The notes below the pieces were generated by a model. The model saw nothing but the letters and a program-made list of their open reading frames with translations, did not search any database and was not told the origin of the DNA. A program made the position numbers and the translations under genes. Positions 11,783-23,989 of a stretch of DNA of 64,000 bases are shown here, piece by piece; position 1 is the first letter of the stretch; each line of letters starts with the position of its first letter. This DNA is from Carya illinoinensis (taxonomy: Eukaryota > Streptophyta > Magnoliopsida > Fagales > Juglandaceae). The stretch covers positions 12,966,001-13,030,000 of the forward strand of contig NC_056758.1 of NCBI RefSeq assembly GCF_018687715.1, written 5' to 3'.

Positions 11783-14700
11783 CTAAACAACTCTTAAATT
11801 AAGCAATCCACACCGATCTAGCCGCAAAATTCCTTTAAGCATATGAGGAATATTTCCTTGTGTGAACTCTTCAGAACTTCCACTACTACCTAGTCGCGCA
11901 AGCCAATATGCCGCAAAATTTCATTCTCAAAAAACATGTTGAAACCACACATTCATCCTAGTAAGAAGACATTTAATTTCTTCCAAAAGATCCTCCAAAT
12001 ACCTAACATTACACCGTCCTTCTTTAAGCCAGTTAACAATCAAGAGCAAATCCAAATCAATGACAATATTATTAATACCATATAACTTACAACGTCGCAA
12101 GTCAAGAAGAAGTGCCATCAATATGTAGCAAATGCAAACTGAGTAATGCCCTCATGATTACTTAACATGCCTCCTGCACCAGATTCACCTGGATTATTAA
12201 GACTAGTACAATTTGCATTTAACTTAAACCATCCCTGATTTGGCTTATGCCAAGAAATTGCAAGCACCTGTTTTGGACGAGCGTGAATAATTGGAAGCTT
12301 TAGCCTCTTGCAGGATAGAAATATCCTGTTTATTCTATTGGTTAGAAACTCTCAATCTACTACCAACCCAACCAATCCAGTATTTAATTGAGCTCCACAA
12401 AGCATCAAAATACTTCCAACGACCTTTCATTTTAGCAGAGCTCCTCCATGACCACAAACTCCAAATCAAAATCGCCAGAACCAAACCAACCAAATTACCA
12501 ACCTGAGAAGATATTTTTGTTCTTTTAAACCATGCTTCCACCGTCTGAAACTGAGATTGATTAGACTCGTATGGAATACCCAAAAAATTAGAGCAAGTCG
12601 TCCATAGTTTTGAAGCAATTCTACCCCCATATAAAACATGATTTAAATATTCAAAAGCAAATTCTAAGCAACATTCACATTTGGAAACCGCAGGAATATC
12701 AAGGCGCCTTATACAGTCATCGATGCTCAAACTATTTGAAAAAGCTTTCCACATTGCCACAGAAAATTTCTTAGGCAAAGTCGAGTGCCAAATCCATTCC
12801 GGCCATTGCTGTTTTGGAGCAACCACACGAACTAAATCCCAAGCATTCGATGAAGTAAATCTGCCATCCGAGTTACCCAACCATATTAAAATATCAGAAC
12901 CATTTTTGGTACCCCCTATCTTAGACAAAATCTTGTCACATAATTCGTACCCCACAAGACACACCAACAATTCCACATCCCAGCTGTTTTCGAGCATACA
13001 TTCTTTAATCTTCAAATTCAAAAAGTCCACAATGCTAAGTTCATCACATATCGGGCTTGACTCAAGCGATTTATCTCTACAAAATGAAATGTTACATTCT
13101 TTAACAAACCAAGTTGAGTGCTGAAGTACAATTGGGAACGAGTCCATGATTATCTTCCAAAACCTGGTCCCCTTTAACGGATTGACTAAAGAGATGTGTT
13201 GGTCCCTCACATACTTGGCCTTAAAAAAAGTAGTCCGCAAAAAATTTTCTGTGAGAATTTCCCAAGCAAACTTTAGATGCAAGGATTTTTGAACATCAAT
13301 AAGACTACGAAGACCCACTTCTCCTTCATCCAGTGGTTTACACAATAAATCCCATTTCACCCATTTTTTTTGGCTTCCCCTCTACCGAGCCCCAAAAAAA
13401 GGTGCTAAACAACTGATTAATCATATCAAGAACAAACTTCGGGGTACGTAACATTGCTAACAAATGAACTGGCACACTTGATAAAACATGCTTTAAGAAT
13501 AATAATCGGGCCCCTGAAGATAAAAAAAATGCATCTTCCATCCCTCTATTTTCTTTCTTATTTTTATAATCAAATCTCCAGCTATAAGGACTTTATATGA
13601 CCACAAATAATAGGCACACCCAAGTATTTAACAAGAAAACTCCCAACCATGAATCCTGTAATGGATAAAATTTCTCGTCTTCTAGATGAAGAAATTTTTG
13701 AAGAAAACAAAATAGAGAATTTCTCTGCATTAACAACCTGTCCCGACCAGCTGGCATAGACATTAAGCGTATCTTTTATCATTTTGATAGACGTTTTTTT
13801 GCCATTAGCAAAAATACCATGTCATCAGCATAAAGAAAATGAGAGATCAAAGGGCCAAAACGTGGCTGGGAAAATAAACCTATCTGACCATTCTGAAACT
13901 TGCAATGTAGTAGCCTCGTGAATACTTCCTCAACAAGAATAAATAAGGAAAGATAGGATCTCCTTGACGAAGACCCTTTCCACCCTTAAAGAAACCTTTT
14001 GCCATACCATTCATACCACCAAATACCAAGTAGTAGTGACACATTGTTTAATGAGATGACAAACATCAACAGAAAATCCAAATGTATGCAATACTTGGAA
14101 TAAAAAATTCCAATCAACCATATTATAAGCCTTAGCCATATCAATCTTCATCATAATATTACCACCTCTAACTTCCTTGTTAATATCATGCACCAGCTCT
14201 TGAGTAAGACTAATATTTTCAAATATACTTCTTCCTAGCAAAAATGCACATTGCTCCCTAGAAATTAATCTACTCAAGACTGACGTAAGTCTTCAAACCA
14301 ACAATTTAGAGTAAATTTTATAGACCACTTAGCAAAAGCTTATTGGTCTAAATTTATCAAATGATGAAGGATTCGGAACTTTAGGAATTAAAACAAGGTA
14401 TGAAGAAGTATAATACATGGGAAGAGATAACCCTAAGAAAAAGTCTCTCACGGCCTCTAGAAGCTCCGGTTTCACTAAGGACCAGCAGTGACGGAAAAAT
14501 CCTAACCCAAAGTCATCAAGGCATGGACTACTATTGATCACAATTGAGAATAAAACATCCTTAATTTCCTGTTCTGAAGGACACCTACAAATATTTTGAT
14601 TCTCCAATTCTGATACCTCATCTTGAATTAAATATGAAAGAGACGGAGCTAAAACGCTTAAACGGGCCTAAAGAAATTCCTCAAAGTAATGCACAACTTC

Positions 14701-15866
14701 ATCATGAATAGCTTCCGGGGAGGATAAAATCTTTCCGTCACTGAAATGCATATTGTGAATTGTCATATGTTTCCACATTTGTAATGTTGCAAAGAAAGAC
14801 AAATTTACCTCCCTATGATCAATCCAAGTTTTTTTAATTTTTGAGCAATCCAAGCTTCCTCTCTTTTTAACCAAGATGTAAGTTCCAGCTTAGACGCTAA
14901 AACATCAGTTTCAATGTCTTCCATGTAATTTTCTTGGAGCTGTGCCTTGCCTTCCTCCACTCTCTCTTCCAACCTTTTAATATGTTCCCTAGTCCATCCA
15001 AAAACCTCCTTATTCCTATGTTTAAGAGCTATTTTAAGCCTTTTAAGCTTAATTGCAAGTTTCAACAAGCCATAACCAGAACTTCCTTCCTGCCAGGCTA
15101 GCGAAACAATCCTCCAAAATTCATCATGCAAAGTTCACATCTGTTGAAATTTAAATACATTGGGACCATAACACAACGATGTTCGTCAACTTGAGTAGTA
15201 ATAGAGAATGATCCAAAGACCTGCGTGCCAAATATTTCAAAGAAACCAAAGGATATAATTCCAAATACCTTGAGTTACATGGAGCTCTATCCAGACACGT
15301 CTAACTTCTAGCCAAACCACCTTGTCCATTACACCAAGAAAATTTATTCCCTGTAAAAGAAACTTCAATCAACCCTCCATCATCAATAAAATTAGAAAAA
15401 TCCTCCACTGCACAAGGCAACCTTGGATTCCCACCCCTCCGTTTACCGTCATGCCGAATGATATTAAAATCTCCAAGAAGGATCCACGACTGATCCACGA
15501 CTAATCCAAAGCTTAGAAAGAAATTAAATCAGACCAAAGAGACCTCCGTTCCAAGTACATACATTTAGCATACACAGCCGAAAGAATCATAGTAGAATTA
15601 ATCAGCAACGTAACTTGTTGGTTAGATATGCCCATAATATTAACGTGTATATCTTCATGCCAAAAAACCCGTAGTTTCCCATCTTGAACACCATTAGAGA
15701 AAGTGTCATCAAAGCGAAGAAGACTTTGCCAACGTAAAAGCTTGCTATCCCTTCTAAACGGTTCTGCCACAATAAGAATTTTGGTTTGTGATATTTTAAC
15801 AGCAACTGAAGTTATTTTTTTGAAGTGCCAGGAGCTCATAGATTCCCAAATAAAATTTTACCAGTC
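11783..15866 (-). pseudogene. L1-1 ORF2 remnant (endonuclease-RT-RNase H)
   Basis: ORF2 of L1 nicks the target and reverse-transcribes the element RNA. In order: an APE-type endonuclease (start near 15866, WILLGDFNIIRHDG at about 15450-15498, a KFSWCNGQGGLARS block), a coiled linker (14805-15131), reverse transcriptase (FDKFRPISFC near 14335, MMKIDMAKAYNMVDW near 14120, YADD at 13832-13821), a YLGVPI segment (13582-13782), a long open stretch of 341 codons at 12335-13360 with a zf-RVT Cys/His cluster (CECCLEFAFEYLNHVL), and an RNase H remnant (12290-11783). It is broken by many stops and shifts into at least ten pieces. The reverse-transcriptase palm is largely readable but could not be translated as one protein. 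Confidence 0.8.
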
Positions 15867-15934
15867 ATAAAATTTTACCAATCATACTCTAGGCGAGAGG
15901 GCCTGCTTGGAGCCCTGGTAGAACTATGCAATAG

Positions 15935-17529
15935 TCAACGTTGAGTCACCACCTTCTTTCCAAGTTCTGAGTCCGAGACACCATCTTTTTCTTTCCCCCA
16001 GTGCTTAAATTCATTTTCTCCATCCGTATAAAAAAAGGATGTGGTGATATCCCCTTCCACATTTGCAGCCCATGAGCTCTCCACTTCCGTTATTGGAATG
16101 TCAACAGTCCCACAAGAAAAAGACAATGGAACCAATTCTTCCCTGACTAGTCCCAGATCCTCAACACAATGGACTACTACACAAGGCAACAAGCCACTCA
16201 TGCCCGTCTGGTCCCTTCACAAATATCCCATTCTTTCTGGGCCCCACTAGCTTCCCCCTCCACTAAGACACCCTTCTCACACATAACTACATGCATCTGT
16301 TTCGTATTATCTTGCTCATCTTGCAAGTCCCTCGTTAAATCATCGGTCACCACTATTAATGCCTCCACCTGCACATCACTGTAGGGTTCACTTGCATTAA
16401 CATCCTCAATAGATATATCTCTAACGTCACCCTCTCTAGCAGTTTCCAACTCAACCAAGTCACAACTAGTATTCACGGACCCCTCACCAAGGCCCTCACT
16501 TCCTACTCAAATACCATCGTCATCCTATACCTCTTTTGAACCACTACCAGCAACCATAACCAGAGGCTCTGCATGTCCTGTAGTACCAGTAGTAATCATT
16601 TTCTGCGGCTCCATCACCACGGGACCATCAGCTTGCACCATTGGCTCCACCACCACAGCATTAGCTTACACCATTGGCATAACCATTGCCTGCAATTTTG
16701 TTTGTGATTCAGCAGTAGAGATTCTAGCTTTATCTTCATTCTTCACCCAAGTTTGGCCCCCCTTAGCCTTCTTTCTCTGATCAGATCCTTTCCTACATTT
16801 TTTTCATTATGTCCCTGGCGGCAGCATTTGGAGTAGTAGGCAGGCAGAGTCTAAAAAATTACTTCATGTTTTTGGCTAAGAGGTGAACCAGGCATTCCGA
16901 TCCAAAAGGATGAAGGGGGTTCCAGAGAGGAATTAACTTCAATATAGACCCTAGCCCCATCTGTTCGAGTAGCACAAGCCGTGGTATTATCACGACGAAT
17001 ATATTTCCCAATTAGCGTTGTTAACATCTTCAAAACATAGGAGTGGTTGAAATTAAATGGAAGACCCGTCAAGAACACCCAGACCGGCACACAGGGCGAT
17101 TTAAAATCTTCATCAAAACCATGCTTCCATGCAAACGGAGGGTAAAACACCGCATTCACTGCACAAGACTCTCTGGATAAAGCCTTATTAAAATCTTGCT
17201 CATTAGTCATGCGCACAAACACATGTCGAGGACGTTGCATGGCAAAGACAACGTGCATACTAGACATACCCCAGCAGCTGTGGATAAAAGCTCTAATGGC
17301 GTTCGAGGACGGCCGCTGCCGAAGGAATATTCAACACCACGAAATAGCGAAACGGTTCAGTCATTTTTTCCAATTCATCCAGTGTAAAAGAAAAAAAAAT
17401 CTTACCATCTAAAGTTTTTGGTTGACGAGAGGGAATCTCCACCGCCTGCAGGGGTTGTGGTGCTGCAAAGATGAGATTAGCAAACGACTGAGGATGGATT
17501 GCTAGGGGAGGCGAGCGGCCGCCATGCAA
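15935..17529 (-). pseudogene. L1-1 ORF1 remnant (DUF4283 / zinc-knuckle protein)
   Basis: The ORF1 product of plant L1 elements binds element RNA. It starts with MHGGRSPPLAIH at 17529 and shows the typical early segment LDGKIFFSFTLDELEKMTEPF. A frameshift near 17330 moves the frame to the DUF4283 core (RPRHVFVRMTNEQDF and VPVWVFLTGLPFNFNH, 16851-17267). A zinc knuckle follows at about 16800-16840 with a C-x3-GHN pattern; the frame slips inside an A7 run (T7 on the plus strand at about 16798-16804), separating the GH from the last Cys. An acidic linker (16198-16476) and a C-terminal tail ending GKKVVTQR (stop 15935) complete it. Broken, so non-functional. Confidence 0.75.
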
Positions 17530-17636
17530 CCTACATCAGGACCAGGCAGAAAATGAAAAAGGTCTAACCCTAGCAGTGCAAAATTTTAGAAAAATGGCAA
17601 TATCGAAAATGACCTCGATCCAAAAGCTTAGTACAC

Positions 17637-20600
17637 ATGTGTAAGAAGGATGTGTGTGAAACAAGGCACACACATGCCTTCCTTACAAAGGCCTTACACC
17701 TTTTTAGAGCCCTAGACCCTGCCCCTCCAGCCATGTACTGCCCCTACCCAACCCTCACCTTTTTGAATTCCAACCCCAAAATAGAGCCACACACAAGCCT
17801 TCCACTTAATCGGATGCAAGCTTCTCTTCACACTTGACTTGATCATTTTTGTAAGCAACCAAGAAACCCCTTTATACCACCTTCACAGAACCATGACTTG
17901 GCCAAGGACCAGATTTTCTTGCCGTCAAAATGGTCTCCCTACACTCAAGCAAAACCCGCCCCCCTTTCCTACCAATCGGTCAAGCCTCACCCACCACATC
18001 TCTTGTTCACTTCCACAAGCAACCCTCATCAACCCTTGTTCAGACTTGTACCAAAACTCACTCACTCCCATCTCAATTCCTTTTTGTCACATGTCCACCA
18101 TAGCCCTCCCTCACTTGCATACAAGTTTGCACACCAACTCTTGCACAATAAAGAGAAACTTGAGTAAGGAAGTGAGTGGAAGAGAGCCAACCTTTTCCCA
18201 GTACTAGACTTTGTAAGTTCTCTTTTCCTATCTTTTCTTCTTCTATTTTTGATACTCTAAGTTAAGAACATTATATCATGGAATTTAGAATGTCTTTCTT
18301 AAGTGAAATGGTTGATCTTTGGTGAATTTAGATGATACCCATTTTGACTAGAGAAATTTTGTGTTGTTTTGGAGTTTTGACTTGAAATGCCATGTAGTGT
18401 TGGTAATTGCTTGATGATGTTGGATTTGATGGAGTATGGTGACATGTATGATGTATAAAATGTTGGTTTGAGCTCATAACGCAAGTGCCTTCACTCGAAA
18501 GTTTTCCTGAACCAATTAGGGTAAGTTGTATGAGTTTCCTTGTGAGTTATTTATTTATTTTTGAGCTATAAAGTCTTAGTTTGGTGAATAGATCCTATAT
18601 ACCCTTTTTAATAGAAGATTAGATCTATGTGTTAAGCTTTGTTTTCAACCATGAAACTTGAGATTTAGTTGAGTTAGTGATGTATGCTTATGAATGCATG
18701 ATTTTGGTGCAAGCCTTGAAGTCCTTAGCTAATTGCTTGAGTTAATCTTAAAGTTTGATGGTACTAAAACCTAGCTATGACTTGACCATGATGATCAATT
18801 ATGAGGTACCCACCTATTGTGAAAGGGGTAGACCATTCATGGAGTTGAAGGAAAGGTAAAGATGAGAAACACTCTAATAGTCTAAGGAATCAGCAGCGAG
18901 AGATGTAGAGTGCAGCTCGTCCAACATCTAGGCGAGCAAGCACTATGTGGGAAGCCGATTGAAATGTCCTAGAGAGAGGTGAAGATGAGCATCTCGACCA
19001 TAGTAGATGAGCTAGAAAAGTCATATGCCATGAGGATGAGAATGAGGAGCTGAAGAAACTGATGAGCTCGGGCAAGATACGAGCTACCCACCCAAGGCGA
19101 GATAGGATCACTTGTCAAAGAGGAGCAACGGTCAAGGACTAATGCAAACATACATGGGAACTTTTTGAAATAACACGGAAGGGCTTAGAAAAGTGTCAAC
19201 ACCATATGTAGAAGCCACACTCTATCTAAAAGGTCACATCTAGAGTGACTTTGCAATGAAAGGTGAATGTGCGACAAATCGAATCTTTAGGAACCAAAAG
19301 TATGGCCGGATGGGACGTCATGTGGAGAACCCTTGTTCAAAGAAGAATAGTAGGGTGTGTGGACCATACTTGGTTACTTGTCTCTGTCATCTTGCAGTAT
19401 GATAAGATAAGGATGATGGACTCCCATCCAAGCATACTTGGAGTTAGAGAAGTGTTAGAAAAGACATCTTAGAAGGCAGGACGGTAAGAGTGATGATACC
19501 TACCTATTACAATCCTCACTAAATGAGGAAAAAGAGAAAATAAAGAAGGCACGGAAATTGCTTTTAGGACAGAGGGCTGTTGGCCCCTGTACATAGGATC
19601 CTTTCCTGGAGCATTCTTCATCTCGCATATACAAAATGAATGTGAGAAACACTTGATAGTACGAAATAGATCTTTGATGGATGGTCAAAGATAAGGTACT
19701 AGTTTTAGTGGGAGATAGTTCCACTCTATTTAAAGAACCTGGACATGGGACAAGATCTCATTTTTAAGACCTTATTTACTAAAGAGCTCAAGGAGGCAAC
19801 TACCGCAGGAAGTAAGGAACAAAGAGACAACCAGAGAACTTCTGATGTAGGGAGGTAGGTTAGCTTCTAAGACAATGCTAAGTAATGTGGGGTGAATATT
19901 GTGTGTAAGAGGCATTGCATTATTCTTGTAACTTTTTTTGCAATTCTACAAGCATAAATAAATGTTTCTAGAACCATGTTTTTAGCTATATTTACTTGAT
20001 GATTTTTTATTCTTTTAATGTTTTCAATGCTTAAATTTTTTATGCAACTGATGATGAGACCCTATGTGGGAACTCTGGATATCGATGTGCGTGCGTGCGT
20101 GTGTGTGTGTGGAGTCAATGTGAGTCTCTATTCATGGTATGGGTTGGAGGATTCCCCGGGACAATTCCATGATGCATTACTCTTGAATTTAAGGTTTCAA
20201 GTACCATATAATTATATATCTTCATATGGATTTTGATAATAACAAACAAGTTCAGCATAAAAGAGTTTCAATCTCAAGTTATTCACATAATGAAGCCAAG
20301 CACTACAACAAATCAAATATGAGCAAGAAAGAGAACAAGGTTACAAGTAAAGCTCTTAAAGTAAATTTGTACATCTATTTTAAAATCCAAAAAAAGGTTG
20401 AAGGCAAAAAAAAAAAAAAAAAAAAAAAAATCTCTTCTCATAAAGCATCTAGTCGCATTTTTCATATGTGCATGATATATTTGTAAATTGAAAGTTTGAA
20501 ATTTGATTTTTTGAAAGGTGATTGATTATCGTCTGTCACATTTGTATGATATCTTTGAAAAATTTGAAAAATAATTGATGCTCTCTTTGACATATGTAAA

Positions 20601-20790
20601 AGGTAGTTGATTTTGTTTGAAAATTTTGAAAAGTGATTGATACTTTTTTTGACATATGCAAAAAGTAAAAAATTTAGTTTAAAGAATTTGAAAAGTGAAT
20701 GATATTGTCTTTGACAATCGCAAAAAAGCAGAAATTTTTATTTGAAATATTTGAAAAATGAGTTATGCTCATTTTTAACATTATTTTAAA
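17637..20790. other. Non-coding, LTR-like DNA right of L1-1
   Basis: It continues the host sequence left of L1-1 and has the look of plant LTR or leader DNA: pyrimidine-rich at 17690-18230, a CTTTATACC TATA-like site near 17869, then T/G-rich to 18880. From 18880 to 19900 purine-rich sequence holds no frame with a domain. A (TG)n-like tract lies at 20088-20112 and an A-run of about 25 at 20406-20430. The frames at 17839-18207 and 20226-20486 are low-complexity or poly-Lys and were not accepted. Confidence 0.3.
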
Positions 20791-21445
20791 ATTTAAAAAT
20801 GAAATCTCATATGTCTATAAATAGCTCATTTGATATCTTCAAAATAACAATAGAAATACATCAACTATAAGTTTTACAATATTCATTCATCGAAAGGTTT
20901 AAATCTCATTTTTCTAAGCATCAAGCCTTAATACTCGTTCATTTTGAGAGAGATATAATTTGTACTGTGCTTTTTTTTTTTTTTTTTTTTTTTTTATTAC
21001 TCATTCAGGAGTGTACTCTAATAATCTATCCACTATCAGCTTTTGTATAAACAATAATACGGTGTGTGAAACCTTTGTAATTATAGTAGGTATTTTATAT
21101 GAGAATAGTTGAATCACTACTTGTAAAGTAGTTGTAAGTGTAGAAGGTGTTTTACAATGATTCTTTGAAGCGGTATTGCTAAAAGGTGTAACAAGTTTCT
21201 ATCTCTACTTGAAAGAGATTAAATAGTAAATTTGAAAATTATCAAGGGGTAACTTGGGGGGAAGACGTAGGCAGCGGGGTTGAATCTCGTTAAAATACTA
21301 AGTTTGAATCTATCTTATCCTTACTCTTTTTTTATTTATTGTTGCTTAGTATTTTATTCACATTTTATATTGTGTAGTTGATTTATAATTGTTATTTTTT
21401 TTAAAACATTCCAATTTACCTCCCTCTTGGGTTAGTCATCTAGGC
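20791..21445 (+). repeat. Probable 5' LTR and leader region of copia A
   Basis: This non-coding stretch directly precedes a copia gag remnant. It contains TCTATAAATAGCTC at 20814-20827, which suits an LTR TATA box, a poly(T) run at about 20971-20995, and a sequence TAATTGGTGTCATATCATGG at about 21450 that occupies the place of a primer site but matches the Met primer poorly. Neither LTR end could be fixed, and no second copy exists in the window. Confidence 0.4.
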
Positions 21446-21469
21446 AGTAATTGGTGTCATATCATGGAC

Positions 21470-23960
21470 TCTTTTGTTAGATTAATTATCTTTTGAGTGA
21501 AAGATCTTATGGTTAATATTTTAGCTACCTGGGTAAAGGTTAATACAGTGGTCGGCTTCCACTGTTTTGTGCAGACCATTACATATTTTGAAAAATTAGA
21601 ATGAGAATATTCCTTCAGACTCAAGGTCAAGAAATTTGGAGAAATGTTGTAAGAGGATCCTATATCCCAACACAAGTTGTTGATGGAGTAAAAGTCACAA
21701 TAAAAGAAGAGTTGGATCATGAAGATGAGAAATCTCCAACATTGAATTCAATGGCTACAAATTTGTTATATTGTGCTTTTGATAGGAATGAGTTCAATAG
21801 AATAATGACTTGCAAGTTGGGAAATGAAATTTGGGATAAGCTCAAAGTAACTTATAAAGGAATTTTGTAAGCCAAGGAATAAAAAATTTCGATTCTTGTT
21901 AATGAATATGAAATATTTAGAATGAATAATAATGAATCTATTTCCACTATGTATACTAGTTTTACTAACATTATAAACCACTTAGTAGTAAGGCTTATTC
22001 TAATTTGGAAATGGCAAAAAAAATTTTCAATTCTCTGCCAAAATGCTGTAAACCAAAAGCGACGTTCATTCTTGAAGCCAAAGACCTTACAAAACTCAAG
22101 CTAAATAAATTCATCTGGTCACTTATCACACTGAGTACGCATTGAGAAGACGAGAGAAGAAGAAGGAAAACTAAATAATAGTTTGGCATTTAAAGTTATT
22201 TCTCATAAAAGCGAAAGTGATGAAAATGAGGAAATTGACGATAAAAATGAAGAAAGGAGGTTTAAGAAACTCTTAAAGAAACATTTCAAAAAGTTTTCTT
22301 AAAAAGAAACAAGTAAAAATGATTCTTTAACTTGTTACAAATACAATAAGCTGGGACATATCAAGGTGGAATGTCCTTTTTTAAAGCAAGATTAAAACAT
22401 GGGAAGAAAATAATGAAAGTCATATGGGATGATGATTTAATTAGCTAAGATAGCGAAATGAGTAATGAAGAAACAACAAATCTTTGTCTTATGGATAAAG
22501 ATGACATTAAGGTAACAATTATTGATAACATTTCAATTGAAAATCATTCTTATGAGGAATTGCATAATTCTTTTAAAGAGTTATATGAGAAACTTAAGAA
22601 ATTGGTTATCAAATATATTTCTTTGAAAAATTAAAAATGATTCTTTAAAAAATGAAATTGATATTTTAAGAAAGGAAAATATCATTTTGAAAAATGAAAA
22701 TTATGAGTTGAAGAAGAAAGTGATAGATTTATAAAAGATTGTTGAAAACTTCACTAATATAAAAAGAAATTTTGAAAAACTTATTGCTAGTCAAAAATAT
22801 ATTTTTGACAAGGCATGTTTGTGATATATGCCAAAACAAAAATAAAAACCTTATAAAAACATATTTGATAATCCTTCTAAATCAAAGTCTAGTATTCAAA
22901 ACTCTTTTCATAAAAAAAAATATTTTCAAAGAAATCTACTATTACAATCACTTAAGTTCTTCATATATGTCACACGTTATTGACAACTTTTATAAAAGAA
23001 ATAGTCATAATTATCATACTTGTCTTAAAGAAAAACATATAATGACTATTAGGGTTATATGAGTATATAAAAATCTTTTTTTTATTTTAATTTTTCTATT
23101 ACTACTAAATGAAGGATCCAAAGAATTTGAGTACTAAGAAAAATCATTTTAATTGTTTTTGTAAGAATGTATGGAGTCCTCTATAAGCAAAAACAAATGG
23201 CTTTTAGATAGTGGATGTTCAAGACACATGACATAGATAAAATTAAGTTCATTGATCTTACATTCAAAGATGGAGGGCACGTGACATTTTGAGACAACTT
23301 GAAAGGAAAGATCGAAGAAATATGTGAAATTGGTAATGAATCTTATTTCATAATTAAAGATGTGCTACTTTTTGAAGGTCTAAAACATAATCTTTGGAGT
23401 ATAAGTTGATTAAGTGAAAAAGGTTTTATAGTCACTTTTAATGGAGATATATACATTATTTTGAATGATCATAATTGCAATGTTTGTTTTATTACTTTTA
23501 GAAGCAACAATATTTGTACAATCGAATTTGAAAAAATTGTTTTACAAGACGCTATTTGTTTTGCAACTCAAAACGAAACTAATTGGTTATGGTATAGAAG
23601 ACTAGGTCATGCCAATATAGAACTTATTTCTAAACTTTCAAAAATTGATCTTGTGAGAGGTTTACCCAAGACAAATTTTCTTAAAAATAAAATTTGTAAT
23701 GCATGCTAGTTTAGTAAATAAACAAAAACTTCTTTTATAACCTAGAAATATATTTTCACTACTTGACCATTACAACTGATACACATGGATCTTTTTGGAC
23801 TAAACATAGTTGCAAGTTTAGGAGAAAAATATTATGCATTTGATATTGTTGATAATTTCTCTAGATAATTTCTTACTCATAAAGATGAGGCACATAAACT
23901 TTTACCAAGTTATGCAAGCGAATTCAAAATGAAAATGTTTATATTATTTCAATTATTCTA
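21470..23960 (+). pseudogene. Copia A: truncated Ty1/copia gag-protease-integrase remnant
   Basis: In order: a UBN2-type gag capsid (MRIFLQTQGQEIWRNVV at 21601, NEIWDKLKVTYKGIL to 21870, then further blocks to 22190); a zinc knuckle at about 22333-22376 that reads C-x2-Y-x3-GH-x4-C, so the second Cys is Tyr; a Lys/Glu-rich spacer; the aspartic protease motif DSGCSRHMT at 23207-23233; a GAG-pre-integrase domain (WLWYRRLGHANIELISKLSK, ending CNAC, 23461-23709); and the first part of the integrase core (HMDLFG, near 23785). It stops around 23960, so most of integrase, reverse transcriptase, RNase H and the 3' LTR are missing. Stops and shifts throughout. The gag resembles the SIRE-like branch of copia, an inference from motif style. 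Confidence 0.75.
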
Positions 23961-23989
23961 GGAAATAGAGCACTTCTTGTGCTTTCAGC

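Larger units (their letters stand above)
11549..17623 (-). mobile_element. L1-1: full-length, decayed L1-type LINE
   Basis: A minus-strand non-LTR retrotransposon of about 6.1 kb with both L1 reading frames in order: ORF1 remnant (DUF4283-type RNA-binding protein with zinc knuckle) and ORF2 remnant (endonuclease, reverse transcriptase, zf-RVT, RNase H). The 3' end lies at the T-rich edge TTTTTTATTTTTTATTTTAT at 11549, the complement of a degraded poly(A) tail. Flanks carry a likely 13-bp target-site duplication with one mismatch, AAGTTTAGTACAC at 11536-11548 and AAGCTTAGTACAC at 17624-17636. Many stops and frameshifts show an old, immobile copy. Confidence 0.85.

Noticed and set aside
12681..13124. 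Plus-strand 147-codon frame
   Set aside because: It is antisense to the long open part of L1-1 ORF2 and has no domain of its own.
17839..18207. 122-codon plus frame rich in Pro, Thr and His
   Set aside because: Low-complexity translation of C-rich LTR-like DNA; no family match recognised.
18880..19900. Possible gag or coiled-coil gene in purine-rich DNA
   Set aside because: Every frame is short and broken, and no capsid or zinc-knuckle motif appears.
20226..20486. 86-codon plus frame with a poly-Lys run
   Set aside because: Generated by the poly(A) run at 20406-20430.
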